A stretch of DNA of 64,000 bases from positions 463,618-527,617 of the forward strand of contig NZ_JACSPM010000001.1 in the NCBI RefSeq assembly GCF_014837165.1, read 5' to 3'. The notes beneath the pieces were generated by a model that was not told the DNA's origin, searched no databases, and worked only from the letters and a program-made list of their open reading frames with translations. The position numbers were made by a program, and so were the translations under genes. Positions within the stretch are counted from its first letter, which is position 1. Every line of letters begins with the position of its first letter. Shown here piece after piece: positions 24,381 through 33,639 of the stretch. The DNA is from Microbacterium gallinarum. GTDB taxonomy: Bacteria; Actinomycetota; Actinomycetes; Actinomycetales; Microbacteriaceae.

Positions 24381-25030
24381 CCCCTCACGCTATCGGGCGT
24401 CGCGGGGCGGCGGGCCCGAGCGCTGCCTCGCCCCGCGAGCGCTGGGGGACGCGGAATCCGCTCCCCCGCTCTTACCAGACGCCGTGCCCGCACGCCTTGC
24501 CGTGCCTGCCTGTGCTGGTCAGGTCGACCGGCCACGAAGACGTCGATCTCAGGCGGCGGCGGGTTCTCGACCGTCCACGAGCCGAGGTCGGCGATCGCCG
24601 TGAAGCTGTGGGGGCCGTCGACGCGGTAGATGCCTGCGATGTCGTCGGCCGTGCCGCCGGGCACGCCTTCGCCGACCAATGTCACCAGCACGTAGGCGGT
24701 CTCGCCGATGAAAGCCACGTCGATCGCGCCGCCGAGCGGCAGGATCGCCGGCGGCAGGCACGTCGCAAAGGGCGTCTTGGCACCCGTCCGTGGGTCGATG
24801 CGCGTGACCTGACCGATCATCCCCTCGGTGACGTAGAGGGCGCCGTCCGGTCCGATGGTGCTGCCGCTGGCACCCTGCAGTCCGGAAGCGAGAAGCGAAG
24901 CGACGGGCTTCCCGCCGGGCTTCCCACCCTCACCCGCCACCGCCGGTCCGCCCGTCGCGAAGCCGAGCAGCGACGCCACGGCCAGCGCCGTGACCACGGC
25001 ACCCGTCACGATCCTTCTCCTGATACCCAT
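24377..25030 (-). pseudogene. Truncated ScyD/ScyE-type secreted protein
   Basis: The frame encodes 217 residues. A signal peptide (RRRIVTGAVVTALAVASLLG, ending AVAG) and a good AGGAGGG ribosome site make the start convincing. Residues 45-170 match the N-terminal half of ScyD/ScyE beta-propeller proteins, with GSTIGPDGALYVTEG, FATCLPP, YVLVTLVG and GIYRVDG. Similarity stops at about residue 175, where a full-length member would continue for roughly another 180 residues. The last 45 residues are arginine-rich and read into the promoter of the phosphatase gene. I conclude that the 3' half was deleted, though a divergent short form cannot be excluded. Confidence 0.65.
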
Positions 25031-25250
25031 GAGAGCCCTCCTGGCCTCGCGCGACCGCGCTGATCTCCCCGCGCTTCGACCGTCCTCCGGCCGCACGCGG
25101 CGGTCAACGCGTGGGCGAGCAATTGAGGGTCCGCGCTCGGAAAATGAGGGGGTGGGGGTGTTCGTCTGAGGGTCGCCGGGATGCGGCATCCGCTCGTCGT
25201 CCTGGGGACAGACGCGGTGTGCGCACCGCGCTCCCGGCTAGCGTGGAGGG

Positions 25251-26834
25251 ATGGTCATCGACGCCCGCGCACACACCCACGACGTCGTCATCGTCGGCGG
25301 AGGCCACAACGGCCTCGTCGCCGCCGCCTACCTCTCTCGCGCAGGCCACTCGGTCGTCGTGCTCGAGCGTCTCGACCACGTCGGCGGCGCCGCCGTCTCG
25401 GAGCGCCCGTGGGCCGGCGTCGACGCCCGGCTGTCGCGCTACTCGTACCTCGTCAGCCTCTTGCCGCAGCGCATCATCGACGACCTCGGCCTCGAGATCG
25501 CCCTCAAGCGGCGTCGGTACTCCTCCTATACGCCGGACCCCGCCGATGCGTCGCGCGGCATTCTGATCGATACAGCGGATGCCGCGGCCACCGCTGCCTC
25601 GTTCGCCCGCGTCACCGGCGATACGAGCGAGGCCGAGCGCTTCGCCGGGTTCTACGAGCGACTCGCGCCGGTCGCGGAGCGGCTGTTCCCGACCGTGACC
25701 GACCCTCTCCCCCGTGCGGGGGCGGTGCGGGAGCTGATGGGCGACGTGTGGACAGACTTCGTCGAGCGCCCGCTCGGCGAGGTGCTGCGCTCCTCGTTCG
25801 ACACCGACATCACCCGCGGCATCGTCCTCACCGACGGACTCATCGGCACGTTCGCGAACGCCGACGATGAGAGCCTCCGCCAGAACCGGTGCTTCCTGTA
25901 CCACGTGATCGGCGGCGGAACGGGCGACTGGGACGTGCCGGTCGGCGGTATGGGCCGGGTCAGCGGCGAGCTCGAGCGCGCCGCCCGTGAAGCCGGAGCC
26001 GAACTGCGCACCGGCGCCGGTGTGGCCTCGATCACCCCCGATGGCGACGTCGAGGTCGTCTACGACGGCCGGCGCAGAGAGGTGCTGCGCGGGCGTGTCG
26101 TGCTGAGCGGCGTCGGCCCGGCGGTGCTCGACCGGCTGCTCGGCGGCTCCGGGTCGACGGCCGAAAGCCCCGAGGGGGCCCAGGTCAAGGTCAACATGCT
26201 GCTGCGACGCCTCCCCCGGCTGCGCGACACGTCGGTCGATCCCGAAGCCGCCTTCGCCGGCACATTCCACATCAACGAGACGATGACCCAGCTCGACGAC
26301 GCCCATCGCACGGCGGCCGGTGGCGGCATCCCGCGCCCGCTTCCGGCCGAGATCTACTGCCACTCGCTCACCGATCCGTCGATCCTCGGTCCCGAGCTTC
26401 AGGCCTCGGGCGCCCAGACCCTGACCCTGTTCGGCCTGCAGGTGCCGCACCGGCTGGTGGCAGGACAGGATCGGGATGCTGCGCGCGCCGCGCTGCTCGC
26501 CGCGGCGCAGGCGTCGCTCGACTCGGTGCTGGCCGAGCCGATCGCCGACGTCGTGTTCGAGGCTCCCGACGGCACGCCGTGCATCGAGGCGCGGACGACG
26601 GCCGACCTCGAGGACTCGCTCGGCATGACCGCCGGCGACATCTTCCACGGCCCGCTGTCGTGGCCGTGGGCGACGGACGACGAGCCGCTCGACACTCCAG
26701 CGCAGCGCTGGGGAGTGGCGACCGCGCACGACCGCATTCTGCTGTGCGGGTCGGGCGCACGGCGAGGAGGCGCGGTCAGTGGGATCGGCGGGCACAACGC
26801 CGCCATGGCCGCGGCGGAACTGCTTCGCGGTTGA
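25251..26834 (+). CDS. Phytoene desaturase-like FAD-dependent oxidoreductase
   Basis: A 527-residue flavoprotein. The N-terminal dinucleotide fold is VVIVGGGHNGLVAAAYLSRAG, followed by VVVLERLDHVGGAAVSE. The C-terminal FAD-closing motif reads ILLCGSGARRGGAVSGIGGHNAA. This arrangement matches the COG1233 group of phytoene desaturase-like oxidoreductases that also includes human PYROXD2-type proteins. The substrate is unknown, and no carotenoid genes are near. The ATG is six bases after TAGCGT; a GGAGGG just before it could also serve as a ribosome site, so the leaderless call is tentative. Confidence 0.9.
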   Translation: MVIDARAHTHDVVIVGGGHNGLVAAAYLSRAGHSVVVLERLDHVGGAAVSERPWAGVDARLSRYSYLVSLLPQRIIDDLGLEIALKRRRYSSYTPDPADASRGILIDTADAAATAASFARVTGDTSEAERFAGFYERLAPVAERLFPTVTDPLPRAGAVRELMGDVWTDFVERPLGEVLRSSFDTDITRGIVLTDGLIGTFANADDESLRQNRCFLYHVIGGGTGDWDVPVGGMGRVSGELERAAREAGAELRTGAGVASITPDGDVEVVYDGRRREVLRGRVVLSGVGPAVLDRLLGGSGSTAESPEGAQVKVNMLLRRLPRLRDTSVDPEAAFAGTFHINETMTQLDDAHRTAAGGGIPRPLPAEIYCHSLTDPSILGPELQASGAQTLTLFGLQVPHRLVAGQDRDAARAALLAAAQASLDSVLAEPIADVVFEAPDGTPCIEARTTADLEDSLGMTAGDIFHGPLSWPWATDDEPLDTPAQRWGVATAHDRILLCGSGARRGGAVSGIGGHNAAMAAAELLRG

Positions 26835-26891
26835 CGCGGAGCGAACGCGCGGCGCGGAACCGACGCGCGGCGCGGCGCCCTGCTCGTTCCG

Positions 26892-27857
26892 CTACGGCCG
26901 CGGCGGAAGGGGCGGCGGGGGCGGATAGCCCTCGTAGCCGGGGTGCGGCGCGGTCGCGGCCTTGTCGAGCGCGGAAGCGTTCGGCTGGGGACCGTCTCCC
27001 TGCGGCGGTGCCTGTGGGGCGCCGAACACATGCGCGCCCGGGCTCGGGTAGCCCGTGTAGTAGGCGTTCCAGTCCGGCGAGCCGTCGGGCAGCATCGGCA
27101 GCGGCGTGACACCGTCGACGTAGTTCGGCCACGGCAGCAGCTCCTGCTGCGCGCCGGGCGCCGGGGCGGGAGCGGCGGCCGGCATCGCGCCGTACGCCGG
27201 GTATGCGGCTGCGCGGGGCTTCTTCGGTGCGAACAGCACGTTCACCAGCGGGATGAGCGCAGTGCCGACGGCGGCCAGGATCGCGACGGCGACCACGATG
27301 CGCCAGTAGATGTCGGGGAACCGGAGGTACTCGTCGAACATCAGCGGCACGATCAGCAGCACGACGAGCGCGGCCACGAGCACGATCGTGATCACCGCGA
27401 CCGTGCGGGTGAACGGAGTGTCGTAGCGCTGCAGCGCCTTCGTGTAGAGCCTCACGTGCAACAGGGCGAGCTGCAGGATGAGCACGATGAAGAGGAACTG
27501 GACGAAGCGGGTGAAGCCGTCCCACGAATAGCGCTCCGGCATCCAGATGAGCACGGCACCGATCAGGAGCGTGAGGATCCAGGTGCCCATGCTCGCGAGG
27601 GCGAACCAGGCCGGGCGACGCGGCGCGAGGTGCGCGTCGAGGATCGTGACGCCCGCGAAGGCGACGAGCAGCAGGATCGTGAGGAACGCCTTGCCGATGA
27701 TGTCGCTCTGGTCGCCGACAAGCACCCACACGACACAGACGATCGCGGATGCGATGAGCGCGCCGATGGCAACCCAGATCGCTGCGCGAAGCAGGGATGA
27801 CACGGGCGCGTCAGCCGCCTGCGGGTGAACCGGGGCGTGGGGATCGGGCACGGTCAT
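26892..27857 (-). CDS. Six-span membrane protein with proline-rich C-terminal tail
   Basis: A 321-residue protein with about six or seven hydrophobic segments between residues 20 and 215. A low-complexity tail rich in proline, alanine, glycine and tyrosine covers residues 220-321 and ends in PPPPPLPPRP. A run of charged residues (FAPKKPR) marks the cytoplasmic boundary. I do not recognise a named family; similar tailed membrane proteins are common in Microbacteriaceae. The start was chosen at the second methionine because AGAGAGGA stands before it. No operon partner is apparent. A role as a membrane scaffold or stress-related protein would be a guess. Confidence 0.8.
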   Translation of the reverse strand: MTVPDPHAPVHPQAADAPVSSLLRAAIWVAIGALIASAIVCVVWVLVGDQSDIIGKAFLTILLLVAFAGVTILDAHLAPRRPAWFALASMGTWILTLLIGAVLIWMPERYSWDGFTRFVQFLFIVLILQLALLHVRLYTKALQRYDTPFTRTVAVITIVLVAALVVLLIVPLMFDEYLRFPDIYWRIVVAVAILAAVGTALIPLVNVLFAPKKPRAAAYPAYGAMPAAAPAPAPGAQQELLPWPNYVDGVTPLPMLPDGSPDWNAYYTGYPSPGAHVFGAPQAPPQGDGPQPNASALDKAATAPHPGYEGYPPPPPLPPRP

Positions 27858-27924
27858 GACGGTCCTCTCTGTCGCGGGCACGGCGTCCGCACGATCATCC
27901 TGGCATGCCGCCGATCCGCCACAA

Positions 27925-27957
27925 CGGAAGAAGCCCCCATGAAGGGGGCTTCTTCCG
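27925..27957 (-). terminator. Terminator of the tRNA-Tyr gene
   Basis: A perfect 14-bp stem, CGGAAGAAGCCCCC at 27925-27938 and GGGGGCTTCTTCCG at 27944-27957, closes a 5-base loop. It starts 14 bases after the tRNA 3' end on the minus strand. Confidence 0.85.
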
Positions 27958-27970
27958 CTTGCAGTGGTGG

Positions 27971-28052
27971 TGGCGAGTGAGGGATTCGAACCCCCGAATG
28001 CTGAGCAGTCTGATTTACAGTCAGATCCCTTTGGCCGCTTGGGTAACTCGCC
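27971..28052 (-). tRNA. tRNA-Tyr (anticodon GTA)
   Basis: The 82-base minus-strand sequence has acceptor GGCGAGT/ACTCGCC with an A discriminator. The anticodon loop is CTGTAAA in the stem TCTGA/TCAGA, followed by a long variable arm (CTGCTCAGCATTCG), then T-arm GGGGG-TTCGAAT-CCCTC. The long variable arm and GTA anticodon identify bacterial tyrosine tRNA. CCA follows in part as CCACCA by chance or design. Confidence 0.95.
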
Positions 28053-28150
28053 AGACGCACCCGTCCAACTTTCACAGCCGACCGGAGGCGCGATTACACA
28101 TCTTACGCTGTCTCACGCAGTGCTCGAAATCCACGTGGCGCGAGCCGCGG

Positions 28151-29071
28151 TCAGGTGCCGATCCGGTCCAGATCCAGCGCCTCGAGAGCCGCCGGCGTGC
28201 GCAGGAGCGCGCCCTCGAAACGGCAGGTCGCGGCCGCGGCATCCATCGCACTCTTCAGCGTCTCCGCCCACTCGTCTTCGGTCCCGGGCTCGCGGTCGAC
28301 CACCGACTCGATCGCCGCCGCGAACGCCGCGTCGCCGGCGCCCATCGTGTCGACGATCTTCCCCGGCAGCGCCGTGATCGGCGCGGTGACGACCACCTCA
28401 CCCGCCTCGAGCGTGGCGCCCGCCGCTCCCTCGGTTGCGAGAACCGCCGCCACGCCGAGGTAGACCAGCCGCTCGCGCAGCCAGTCGAGCGGTTCGCCGT
28501 AGAGCAGAGCCGCGTCGTCCTCGCCGACCTTGACCAGCGTCGCACCGGCCACGAGCGCCTCGAAGCCGCGGACGAACGCATTCTCGTCTCGCATCATGCC
28601 GGTGCGCGGATTCGGGTCGATCGCGACCGGCACACCCGCGCTCTTGATCGCGTCGGCGAGTTCCGCGGCCTGCTCGGCGTCGTCGAACGCGAAGCAGCTG
28701 ACGACCACGATGGGGGCGTCCGCGATCACGCGCTGCGCATCCTCACCGAATCGGATGCGGCGCCGCTGGGACGCCTCGTTGAAGTCGTACTCCGGCTCAC
28801 CGGCACCCGTGCGCACGCTCACCGCGCGGGCGGTGCCGAGCGGCGACACCGTGGCGACGAGCTCCACGCCGTAGTCCGCCAGATAGGACCGGATGTGGGC
28901 GCCGGGCTCGTCGTCGCCCACCATCGCGATCAACGTGGCCGGCACGCCGAGCCGGGAGAGGCCGACCGCGACGTTCAGCGCAGCACCTCCGACGAACTCG
29001 CGCACGCCGTTGTCGTCGCGCAGCTCGTCGATGAGCGCATCGCCCACCACGACCACCCGCCCGGCGGTCAT
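28151..29071 (-). CDS. PfkB family carbohydrate kinase
   Basis: A 306-residue ribokinase-fold sugar kinase. The N-terminal substrate region GGAALNVAVGLSRLG (residues 28-42) and the C-terminal signature DTMGAGDAAF with catalytic D247 are intact. Length is typical for fructokinase or related kinases, which transfer the ATP gamma-phosphate to a sugar hydroxyl. The exact sugar is not predictable. Its start overlaps the stop of the FBP-domain gene (29068-29071), so the two are translationally coupled although no metabolic link is obvious. Confidence 0.92.
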   Translation of the reverse strand: MTAGRVVVVGDALIDELRDDNGVREFVGGAALNVAVGLSRLGVPATLIAMVGDDEPGAHIRSYLADYGVELVATVSPLGTARAVSVRTGAGEPEYDFNEASQRRRIRFGEDAQRVIADAPIVVVSCFAFDDAEQAAELADAIKSAGVPVAIDPNPRTGMMRDENAFVRGFEALVAGATLVKVGEDDAALLYGEPLDWLRERLVYLGVAAVLATEGAAGATLEAGEVVVTAPITALPGKIVDTMGAGDAAFAAAIESVVDREPGTEDEWAETLKSAMDAAAATCRFEGALLRTPAALEALDLDRIGT

Positions 29072-29568
29072 CGCCGGCTTCCGGCGGTCTCGAGCACGCG
29101 CTCGACGAAGGCTTCAGCACGACGGCGCGTGCCGTCGATCCTCAGGTCGACGCTGGCGCGCACCTCGTTGGGGGCGAGCGGCAGGGCGAGGCGCACGTTC
29201 TCGTGGCACGACAAGTCGGTGCAGATGTAGGTGCCGACGCTGTCACCGGCGTGTCCGGCCTCCCCCGCCTTGCGCGCTGTGAAGAGCGCGACCTGGTCGG
29301 CGGGCTGCATCGTGTGGCAGAGGTTGCACATCGCCGAGCGTGCACTCGACGTGCCGTCGGCGGCGCGCAGCACGATGCCGCGGGGTTCGCCCTCTACCTC
29401 GGCGATCACGTAGCCGCGACCGCGCGTGCGCGGATCGCGCCACGCGAAGAAGTCGAGGTGATCCCAGTCGGTGAGCAGGAAGTCGGTCGGCAGGGCGACC
29501 AGGCGGAGCTCTTCGGGTGAGGCGTTCGCGAACGCGGAACGCACGTCGTCTTCGGTCAGTGGGCGCAT
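29068..29568 (-). CDS. FBP domain (elongation factor G-binding/FusB-type) zinc protein
   Basis: A 166-residue protein with an N-terminal helical half and a four-cysteine zinc finger: C81 and C84 in CNLCHTM, C116 and C121 in YICTDLSCHENV. This layout matches the FBP C-terminal treble-clef zinc finger of FusB-type proteins, which bind elongation factor G and can rescue it from fusidic acid. The actinobacterial homologues are of uncertain role, and resistance is not implied. A GAGGAGGT ribosome site marks the start; an upstream ATG lacks one. The gene is coupled to the downstream PfkB kinase through an overlapping start. Confidence 0.85.
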   Translation of the reverse strand: MRPLTEDDVRSAFANASPEELRLVALPTDFLLTDWDHLDFFAWRDPRTRGRGYVIAEVEGEPRGIVLRAADGTSSARSAMCNLCHTMQPADQVALFTARKAGEAGHAGDSVGTYICTDLSCHENVRLALPLAPNEVRASVDLRIDGTRRRAEAFVERVLETAGSRR

Positions 29569-29622
29569 GGCACCTCCTCGCGCCCCCAGTCTACGAATGA
29601 CGGATGCCTCCGCCACCCCGGG

Positions 29623-30531
29623 TCAGGAGCGCGCGGCGGCCTCGGCCTCGTCGTCTTCAGCCGCGATCTCGTCGTCGGACGTACCGCTGCGCTCGCGGAT
29701 GAGGAAGCCGAACCCGAAGGCGATGAAGAACATCAGCACGCCGTAGACGGCGGCGGGAAGACTGAGCTCGACCGAGCCCAGCACCGTCTGCGCGATGACG
29801 ATCGCGAGAGTGGCGTTGTGGATGCCGATCTCGAACGACGCTGCGATGGCCTGGCGCTTGCCCACCTTGAGCAGACGCGGAACGAGGTAGCCCACCGACA
29901 GGCTGATCAGGCAGAAGACGATCGTGATGACCGACAGGCGCGCGAAGTTCTCGACGAGGAGGGTCCAGTTCGAGGCGACCGCACCCGCGATGACGACGAC
30001 GAGGATGATGATCGACGCGATGCGCACGGGCTTGTCCATCGCCTTCGCGAACGCCGGCCAGAGGCGCCGCACGACCATGCCGATCGCGACCGGCACGAGC
30101 ACGATCGCGAACACCTCGAGCACCTTCGACCACTGCATGCCGAGCTGGCTGTCGAACGGGTCGAAGTAGATGATCGCGAAGTTCGTGATGAGAGGCAGGG
30201 TCACGACCGAGATCACCGAGTTGACCGCCGTCAGTGAGATGTTCAGGGCCACGTCCCCGCGGAACAGGTGACTGTAGAGGTTCGCGGTGGTGCCGCCGGG
30301 CGAGGCCGCGAGCATCATCATGCCGACGGCGAGCACCGGAGGCAGCTGGAACGCGAGGACGAGACCGAAGCAGATCGCGGGCAGGAGCACCAGCTGGCAG
30401 AGCAGCGCGACGATCACCGCCTTCGGCTGCTTCAGGACGCGGGCGAAGTCGCCGAGGGTGAGGCTCAGGCCGAGCCCGAACATGATGATTCCGAGGGCCA
30501 CGGGCAGGCCGATGGTGGTCAACGCTGACAT
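29623..30531 (-). CDS. Bile acid:sodium symporter (BASS) family transporter
   Basis: A 302-residue membrane protein with about nine or ten spans. The family signatures are present: MMMLAASPGGTTANLYSHLFRGDVALN in the fourth span region, a crossover with the sodium site, and FEIGIHNATLAI in the later crossover helix. The C-terminal tail is acidic (SDDEIAAEDDEAEAA). BASS transporters couple sodium import to uptake of organic anions such as pantoate or 2-keto acids; the bacterial substrate here is unknown. The adjacent GH13 gene ends 34 bases away but belongs to a separate operon. Confidence 0.92.
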   Translation of the reverse strand: MSALTTIGLPVALGIIMFGLGLSLTLGDFARVLKQPKAVIVALLCQLVLLPAICFGLVLAFQLPPVLAVGMMMLAASPGGTTANLYSHLFRGDVALNISLTAVNSVISVVTLPLITNFAIIYFDPFDSQLGMQWSKVLEVFAIVLVPVAIGMVVRRLWPAFAKAMDKPVRIASIIILVVVIAGAVASNWTLLVENFARLSVITIVFCLISLSVGYLVPRLLKVGKRQAIAASFEIGIHNATLAIVIAQTVLGSVELSLPAAVYGVLMFFIAFGFGFLIRERSGTSDDEIAAEDDEAEAAARS

Positions 30532-30564
30532 GGCACTCAGTGTGCCCGATGCCGCGACGCCGTG

Positions 30565-32550
30565 TCACGCCCCTGTGGAATCGGCGCCCTTCACGATCTC
30601 GGCGGGTGTCTGCTCGTCGGCGTCGACCACGCCGCGCGAGACCTCGGCCGTCTCCTCCGTCGGGGCGGGCGCCGGCGCAACCACCCCGGGAAGGAGCCAG
30701 ACCGCGAACGCCGGACCTTCGGCCGAGAGCACCACCGCTCCGTCATCCGACACCGCCAGGGTCGCGTCGCCGAACACCGGCTCGCCGGACGCCGCACCAG
30801 GGAGGGTGCCGGCCGGGATCGCGGCATCCGCATCTCCTCGCGTCGCGAGGACGAGCACACTCTCGCTCTCGGATTCGCGGACGAAGACGACCGCCTCGTC
30901 ATCGACGTGCACCCAGCGGAACCCGCCGTCCTGCAGCGCGGGATGGCTGCGGCGCAGCGCGATGAGATCGCGGTAGAGCGCGAGTCGCTCGGCGACCTCG
31001 GGCTGGCCCTCGGTGCCCCACGGCATCGGGGTGCGGCTGGCCTCACCGTCGGCTCCGAGCAGCCCGAACTCGTCGCCTGCGAACACGACGGGAAGCCCCG
31101 GCATCGTGAGCGACAGGCCGACGGCGACCGGGATCGCACCGGGCGCCGCGTTCGTCGCGAACCGGGCGGTGTCGTGCGTGTCGAGGGGCTGCATGTTGCC
31201 GAGGCGCACGCGCCACGGGATGCCTGCTGTGAAGCGGGTGACGGCCTCGGTGAACTCGCGCGCCGTGTACCGCGGGATGCCGCCGATCGGCTGGCCGAAG
31301 AACCACGACTCGGTCACTTCGCCGCCATCCGCGTCGAGGTAGGGCGCCCCGGTCGGTTCGCTGAGCCACCCCCACAGCGGCCGCGTGAACGACGGGTACG
31401 TCATCGCGCCGTGCCAGCCGTCGCCCTGCAGGTCGCTAACGGCGTCGTTGGTGGACTCGCCGAGCAGGATCGTGTCGGGATCGACCTGGAGCATCGTCTC
31501 GCGCAGCAGCTGCCGCACCTCGGCGTTCAGGTCGACGGCGCCGAGGCGGCCGGTCATGTTCGCCACATCGATGCGCCACCCATCGGCGTTGTACGGCGGC
31601 TTCAGCCACTTCGCGACGACCGAGTCCTCGCCCGAGACGAACCGGCGGCGCAGCTCCTCCGACGACCAGTCGAACTTCGGCAGACTCGCGTAGCCGAGCC
31701 ACGAGACGTATGCGGTGTTGCCCTCGTCGGTGAAGTAGTAGAAGTCCTCCTCGGGGGCTCCCGGGTTGCCGAGCGGGGCCCGGAACCACTCGTGACTGTC
31801 GCCGGAATGGTTGCTCGTGAGGTCGCCGATGACCCGGATGCCGCGGGCATGCGCCTCCTCGACGAGCCGGATGTACGCCTCTTCCCCGCCGAGCAGCGGG
31901 TCGATGCGATCGAAGCTGGCGGCGTCGTAGCGGTGGTTCGACTCCGCCGGGAACACCGGGGTGAGGTAGAGCAGGTTCACGCCCAGCGAGACCAGGTGGT
32001 CGAGCTTCTCGATGATCCCGGGAAGGTCGCCGCCGTAGAACTGCTGCGAGCGCGCCGGCATCACGGCGTCGACCGGGTCACTCCACGCCGCCGGGATCGC
32101 CCACTCAGGCGTCGGGTGCTCGTCGGCCGCCGCGGAGCGCGCGAACCGGTCGGGGAAGACCTGGTACATCACCGACTCGTTCATCCAGGCGGGCGGTGCC
32201 GGGTAGGCCACGAGCGCGAAGTCCTCGGAGTCGAGGGTCTCGATGCGATGCAGGCCGGTCTGATTGAGCCATTCGACGCGGCCGTCGGCGTGCTGCAGCA
32301 TCCACCGATATCCGTGTCGCGGGTTGCGCACCGTCACCGGCGCATCCCACCACTCCCACGCGTCGGCGACACCGACGCGCACGGCGTCGGTCCACTCGGG
32401 CTCGTGGTCGGGGTTCGAGCGCGTGCGCACGGCCGCGAGCGGTCCGTACCCGGCGGGCACGCGCAAGCGCACTGTGACGACCTCGCCGAGCGCCGGCGCG
32501 AGGTTCGACACGTGCAGCGACGAGCCGTCGTGGTGGGGAGCAGGAGTCAT
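30565..32550 (-). CDS. GH13 alpha-glucosidase/neopullulanase-like enzyme
   Basis: A 661-residue glycoside hydrolase without a signal peptide, so probably cytoplasmic. An N-terminal CBM34-like beta domain covers about residues 1-120. The GH13 barrel has region I (GDLTSNHSG), nucleophile D328 (GWRIDVAN), acid/base E365 (LLGES) and D460 (DTHD). Residues 520-661 form a C-terminal beta domain with an unusual acidic, threonine/alanine-rich end. It probably cleaves linear maltodextrins or cyclodextrins after uptake. The gene follows malG by 120 bases, after a strong hairpin, and has a GAAAGG ribosome site. Confidence 0.93.
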   Translation of the reverse strand: MTPAPHHDGSSLHVSNLAPALGEVVTVRLRVPAGYGPLAAVRTRSNPDHEPEWTDAVRVGVADAWEWWDAPVTVRNPRHGYRWMLQHADGRVEWLNQTGLHRIETLDSEDFALVAYPAPPAWMNESVMYQVFPDRFARSAAADEHPTPEWAIPAAWSDPVDAVMPARSQQFYGGDLPGIIEKLDHLVSLGVNLLYLTPVFPAESNHRYDAASFDRIDPLLGGEEAYIRLVEEAHARGIRVIGDLTSNHSGDSHEWFRAPLGNPGAPEEDFYYFTDEGNTAYVSWLGYASLPKFDWSSEELRRRFVSGEDSVVAKWLKPPYNADGWRIDVANMTGRLGAVDLNAEVRQLLRETMLQVDPDTILLGESTNDAVSDLQGDGWHGAMTYPSFTRPLWGWLSEPTGAPYLDADGGEVTESWFFGQPIGGIPRYTAREFTEAVTRFTAGIPWRVRLGNMQPLDTHDTARFATNAAPGAIPVAVGLSLTMPGLPVVFAGDEFGLLGADGEASRTPMPWGTEGQPEVAERLALYRDLIALRRSHPALQDGGFRWVHVDDEAVVFVRESESESVLVLATRGDADAAIPAGTLPGAASGEPVFGDATLAVSDDGAVVLSAEGPAFAVWLLPGVVAPAPAPTEETAEVSRGVVDADEQTPAEIVKGADSTGA

Positions 32551-32645
32551 GGCATGCCTTTCGATCGGTCGGCAGCGCGCGCCGCCGGGTGCGACGTGGT
32601 TGCACGGCCGGAAGCCATGACAGAGCCCTTGAGTTGTGTGATCCA

Positions 32646-32668
32646 GGATGCCGCGCCCCGCGGCATCC
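32646..32668 (-). terminator. Intercistronic hairpin after malG
   Basis: GGATGCCGCG at 32646-32655 pairs with CGCGGCATCC at 32659-32668 around a three-base loop. It lies immediately downstream of the malG stop and about 95 bases before the GH13 start. It may reduce read-through into the GH13 gene or protect the upstream mRNA from decay. It is also a copy of a word that recurs throughout the window. Confidence 0.6.
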
Positions 32669-32670
32669 GT

Positions 32671-33639
32671 CTACTTGACGCTGCCCGCGGTGAGGCCGCC
32701 TGCGATGTACTTCTGCGAGACCAGGAAGAAGACCATCACCGGGAGCGCGGCGAGCACGGCGCCGGCCGCGAAGATGCCCCAGTTCTGCGACATGAAGCCC
32801 GACACGAGCTGGAAGAGGCCGATCGCAACGGTCTGCTGGTTCGGGTCGGTGAGGATGACGCTCGCAATCGCGAACTCGCCGATGATGCCGATGAAGGTCA
32901 GCAGCCCGATCACGATGAGGATCGGCATCACGAGGGGCAGCATGATCGTGAAGAAGACGCGGGCGTGCCCGGCGCCGTCGATCTTCGCGGCCTCGTCGAT
33001 CGCCGTCGGCACGGTGTTGAAGAACCCGTACATGAGGAAGGTGTTCACCCCGAGCGCGCCGCCGAGGTAGATCATGATGAGGCCTGCGTGGGTGCCGAGG
33101 CCGATCGCAGGGAACACATCGCCGATCTGGATCATCAGCAGGAAGATCGCCGTGATCGCGAGCAGCTGCGGGAACATCTGCAGCACGAGCAGCGTCGCGA
33201 GTCCGAATCTGCGTCCCTTGAAGCGCATGCGCGAGAACGCGTAGGCGCCGAGCGCGCACAGAAGGACCGTGAACACGCTCGTGATGACCGCGATGATCAG
33301 CGAGTTCACGTACCAGCGGCCGTACGGGATGTCGGGGCTGTTGAACAGCCGCACATAGTTGGAGATGTCGATCGTGCGGAACAGCTGGTTGGATCCGGTC
33401 AGCGTGCCGATCGGGTTGAGTGACACCGACAGGATGTACAGGAGCGGGAAGAGCGCGAACACGATCGCGATCCACGCGATCACGTGCCGCCATCCGGTGT
33501 CGGTGAACCATGCGCCGAACGAACGGCGCCGGTCGGTCTTGGTGCGACGCAGGGTCTTCTCGCCGAAGGCGGTGACGCCGCCGGCGCCCATCGTCTCGAT
33601 GCGCTCGAATTCGCGCACGTTCTGGCCGAGATCGGACAT
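32671..33639 (-). CDS. malG: Maltodextrin ABC transporter permease MalG
   Basis: A 322-residue permease with six spans after a hydrophilic N-terminal 45 residues. The EAA loop for ATPase docking reads EAAKIDGAGHARVFFTIMLPLVMP (about residues 215-238), and the end KYIAGGLTAGSVK is typical of MalG. Its ATG overlaps the malF stop by one base (TGATG). With MalF and the binding protein MalE it would import malto-oligosaccharides. No ATPase gene is in the operon, so a shared MsiK-type ATPase encoded elsewhere is likely, as usual in actinobacteria. Confidence 0.94.
   Translation of the reverse strand: MSDLGQNVREFERIETMGAGGVTAFGEKTLRRTKTDRRRSFGAWFTDTGWRHVIAWIAIVFALFPLLYILSVSLNPIGTLTGSNQLFRTIDISNYVRLFNSPDIPYGRWYVNSLIIAVITSVFTVLLCALGAYAFSRMRFKGRRFGLATLLVLQMFPQLLAITAIFLLMIQIGDVFPAIGLGTHAGLIMIYLGGALGVNTFLMYGFFNTVPTAIDEAAKIDGAGHARVFFTIMLPLVMPILIVIGLLTFIGIIGEFAIASVILTDPNQQTVAIGLFQLVSGFMSQNWGIFAAGAVLAALPVMVFFLVSQKYIAGGLTAGSVK

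Noticed and set aside
29068..29568. Fusidic acid resistance gene
   Set aside because: The protein shares the FBP zinc-finger layout, but actinobacterial members are not shown to give resistance, so only the domain is called.
30562..33423. A 953-codon open frame on the plus strand
   Set aside because: It runs antisense across the GH13 and malG genes and shows only shadow-frame composition, with no recognisable domain.
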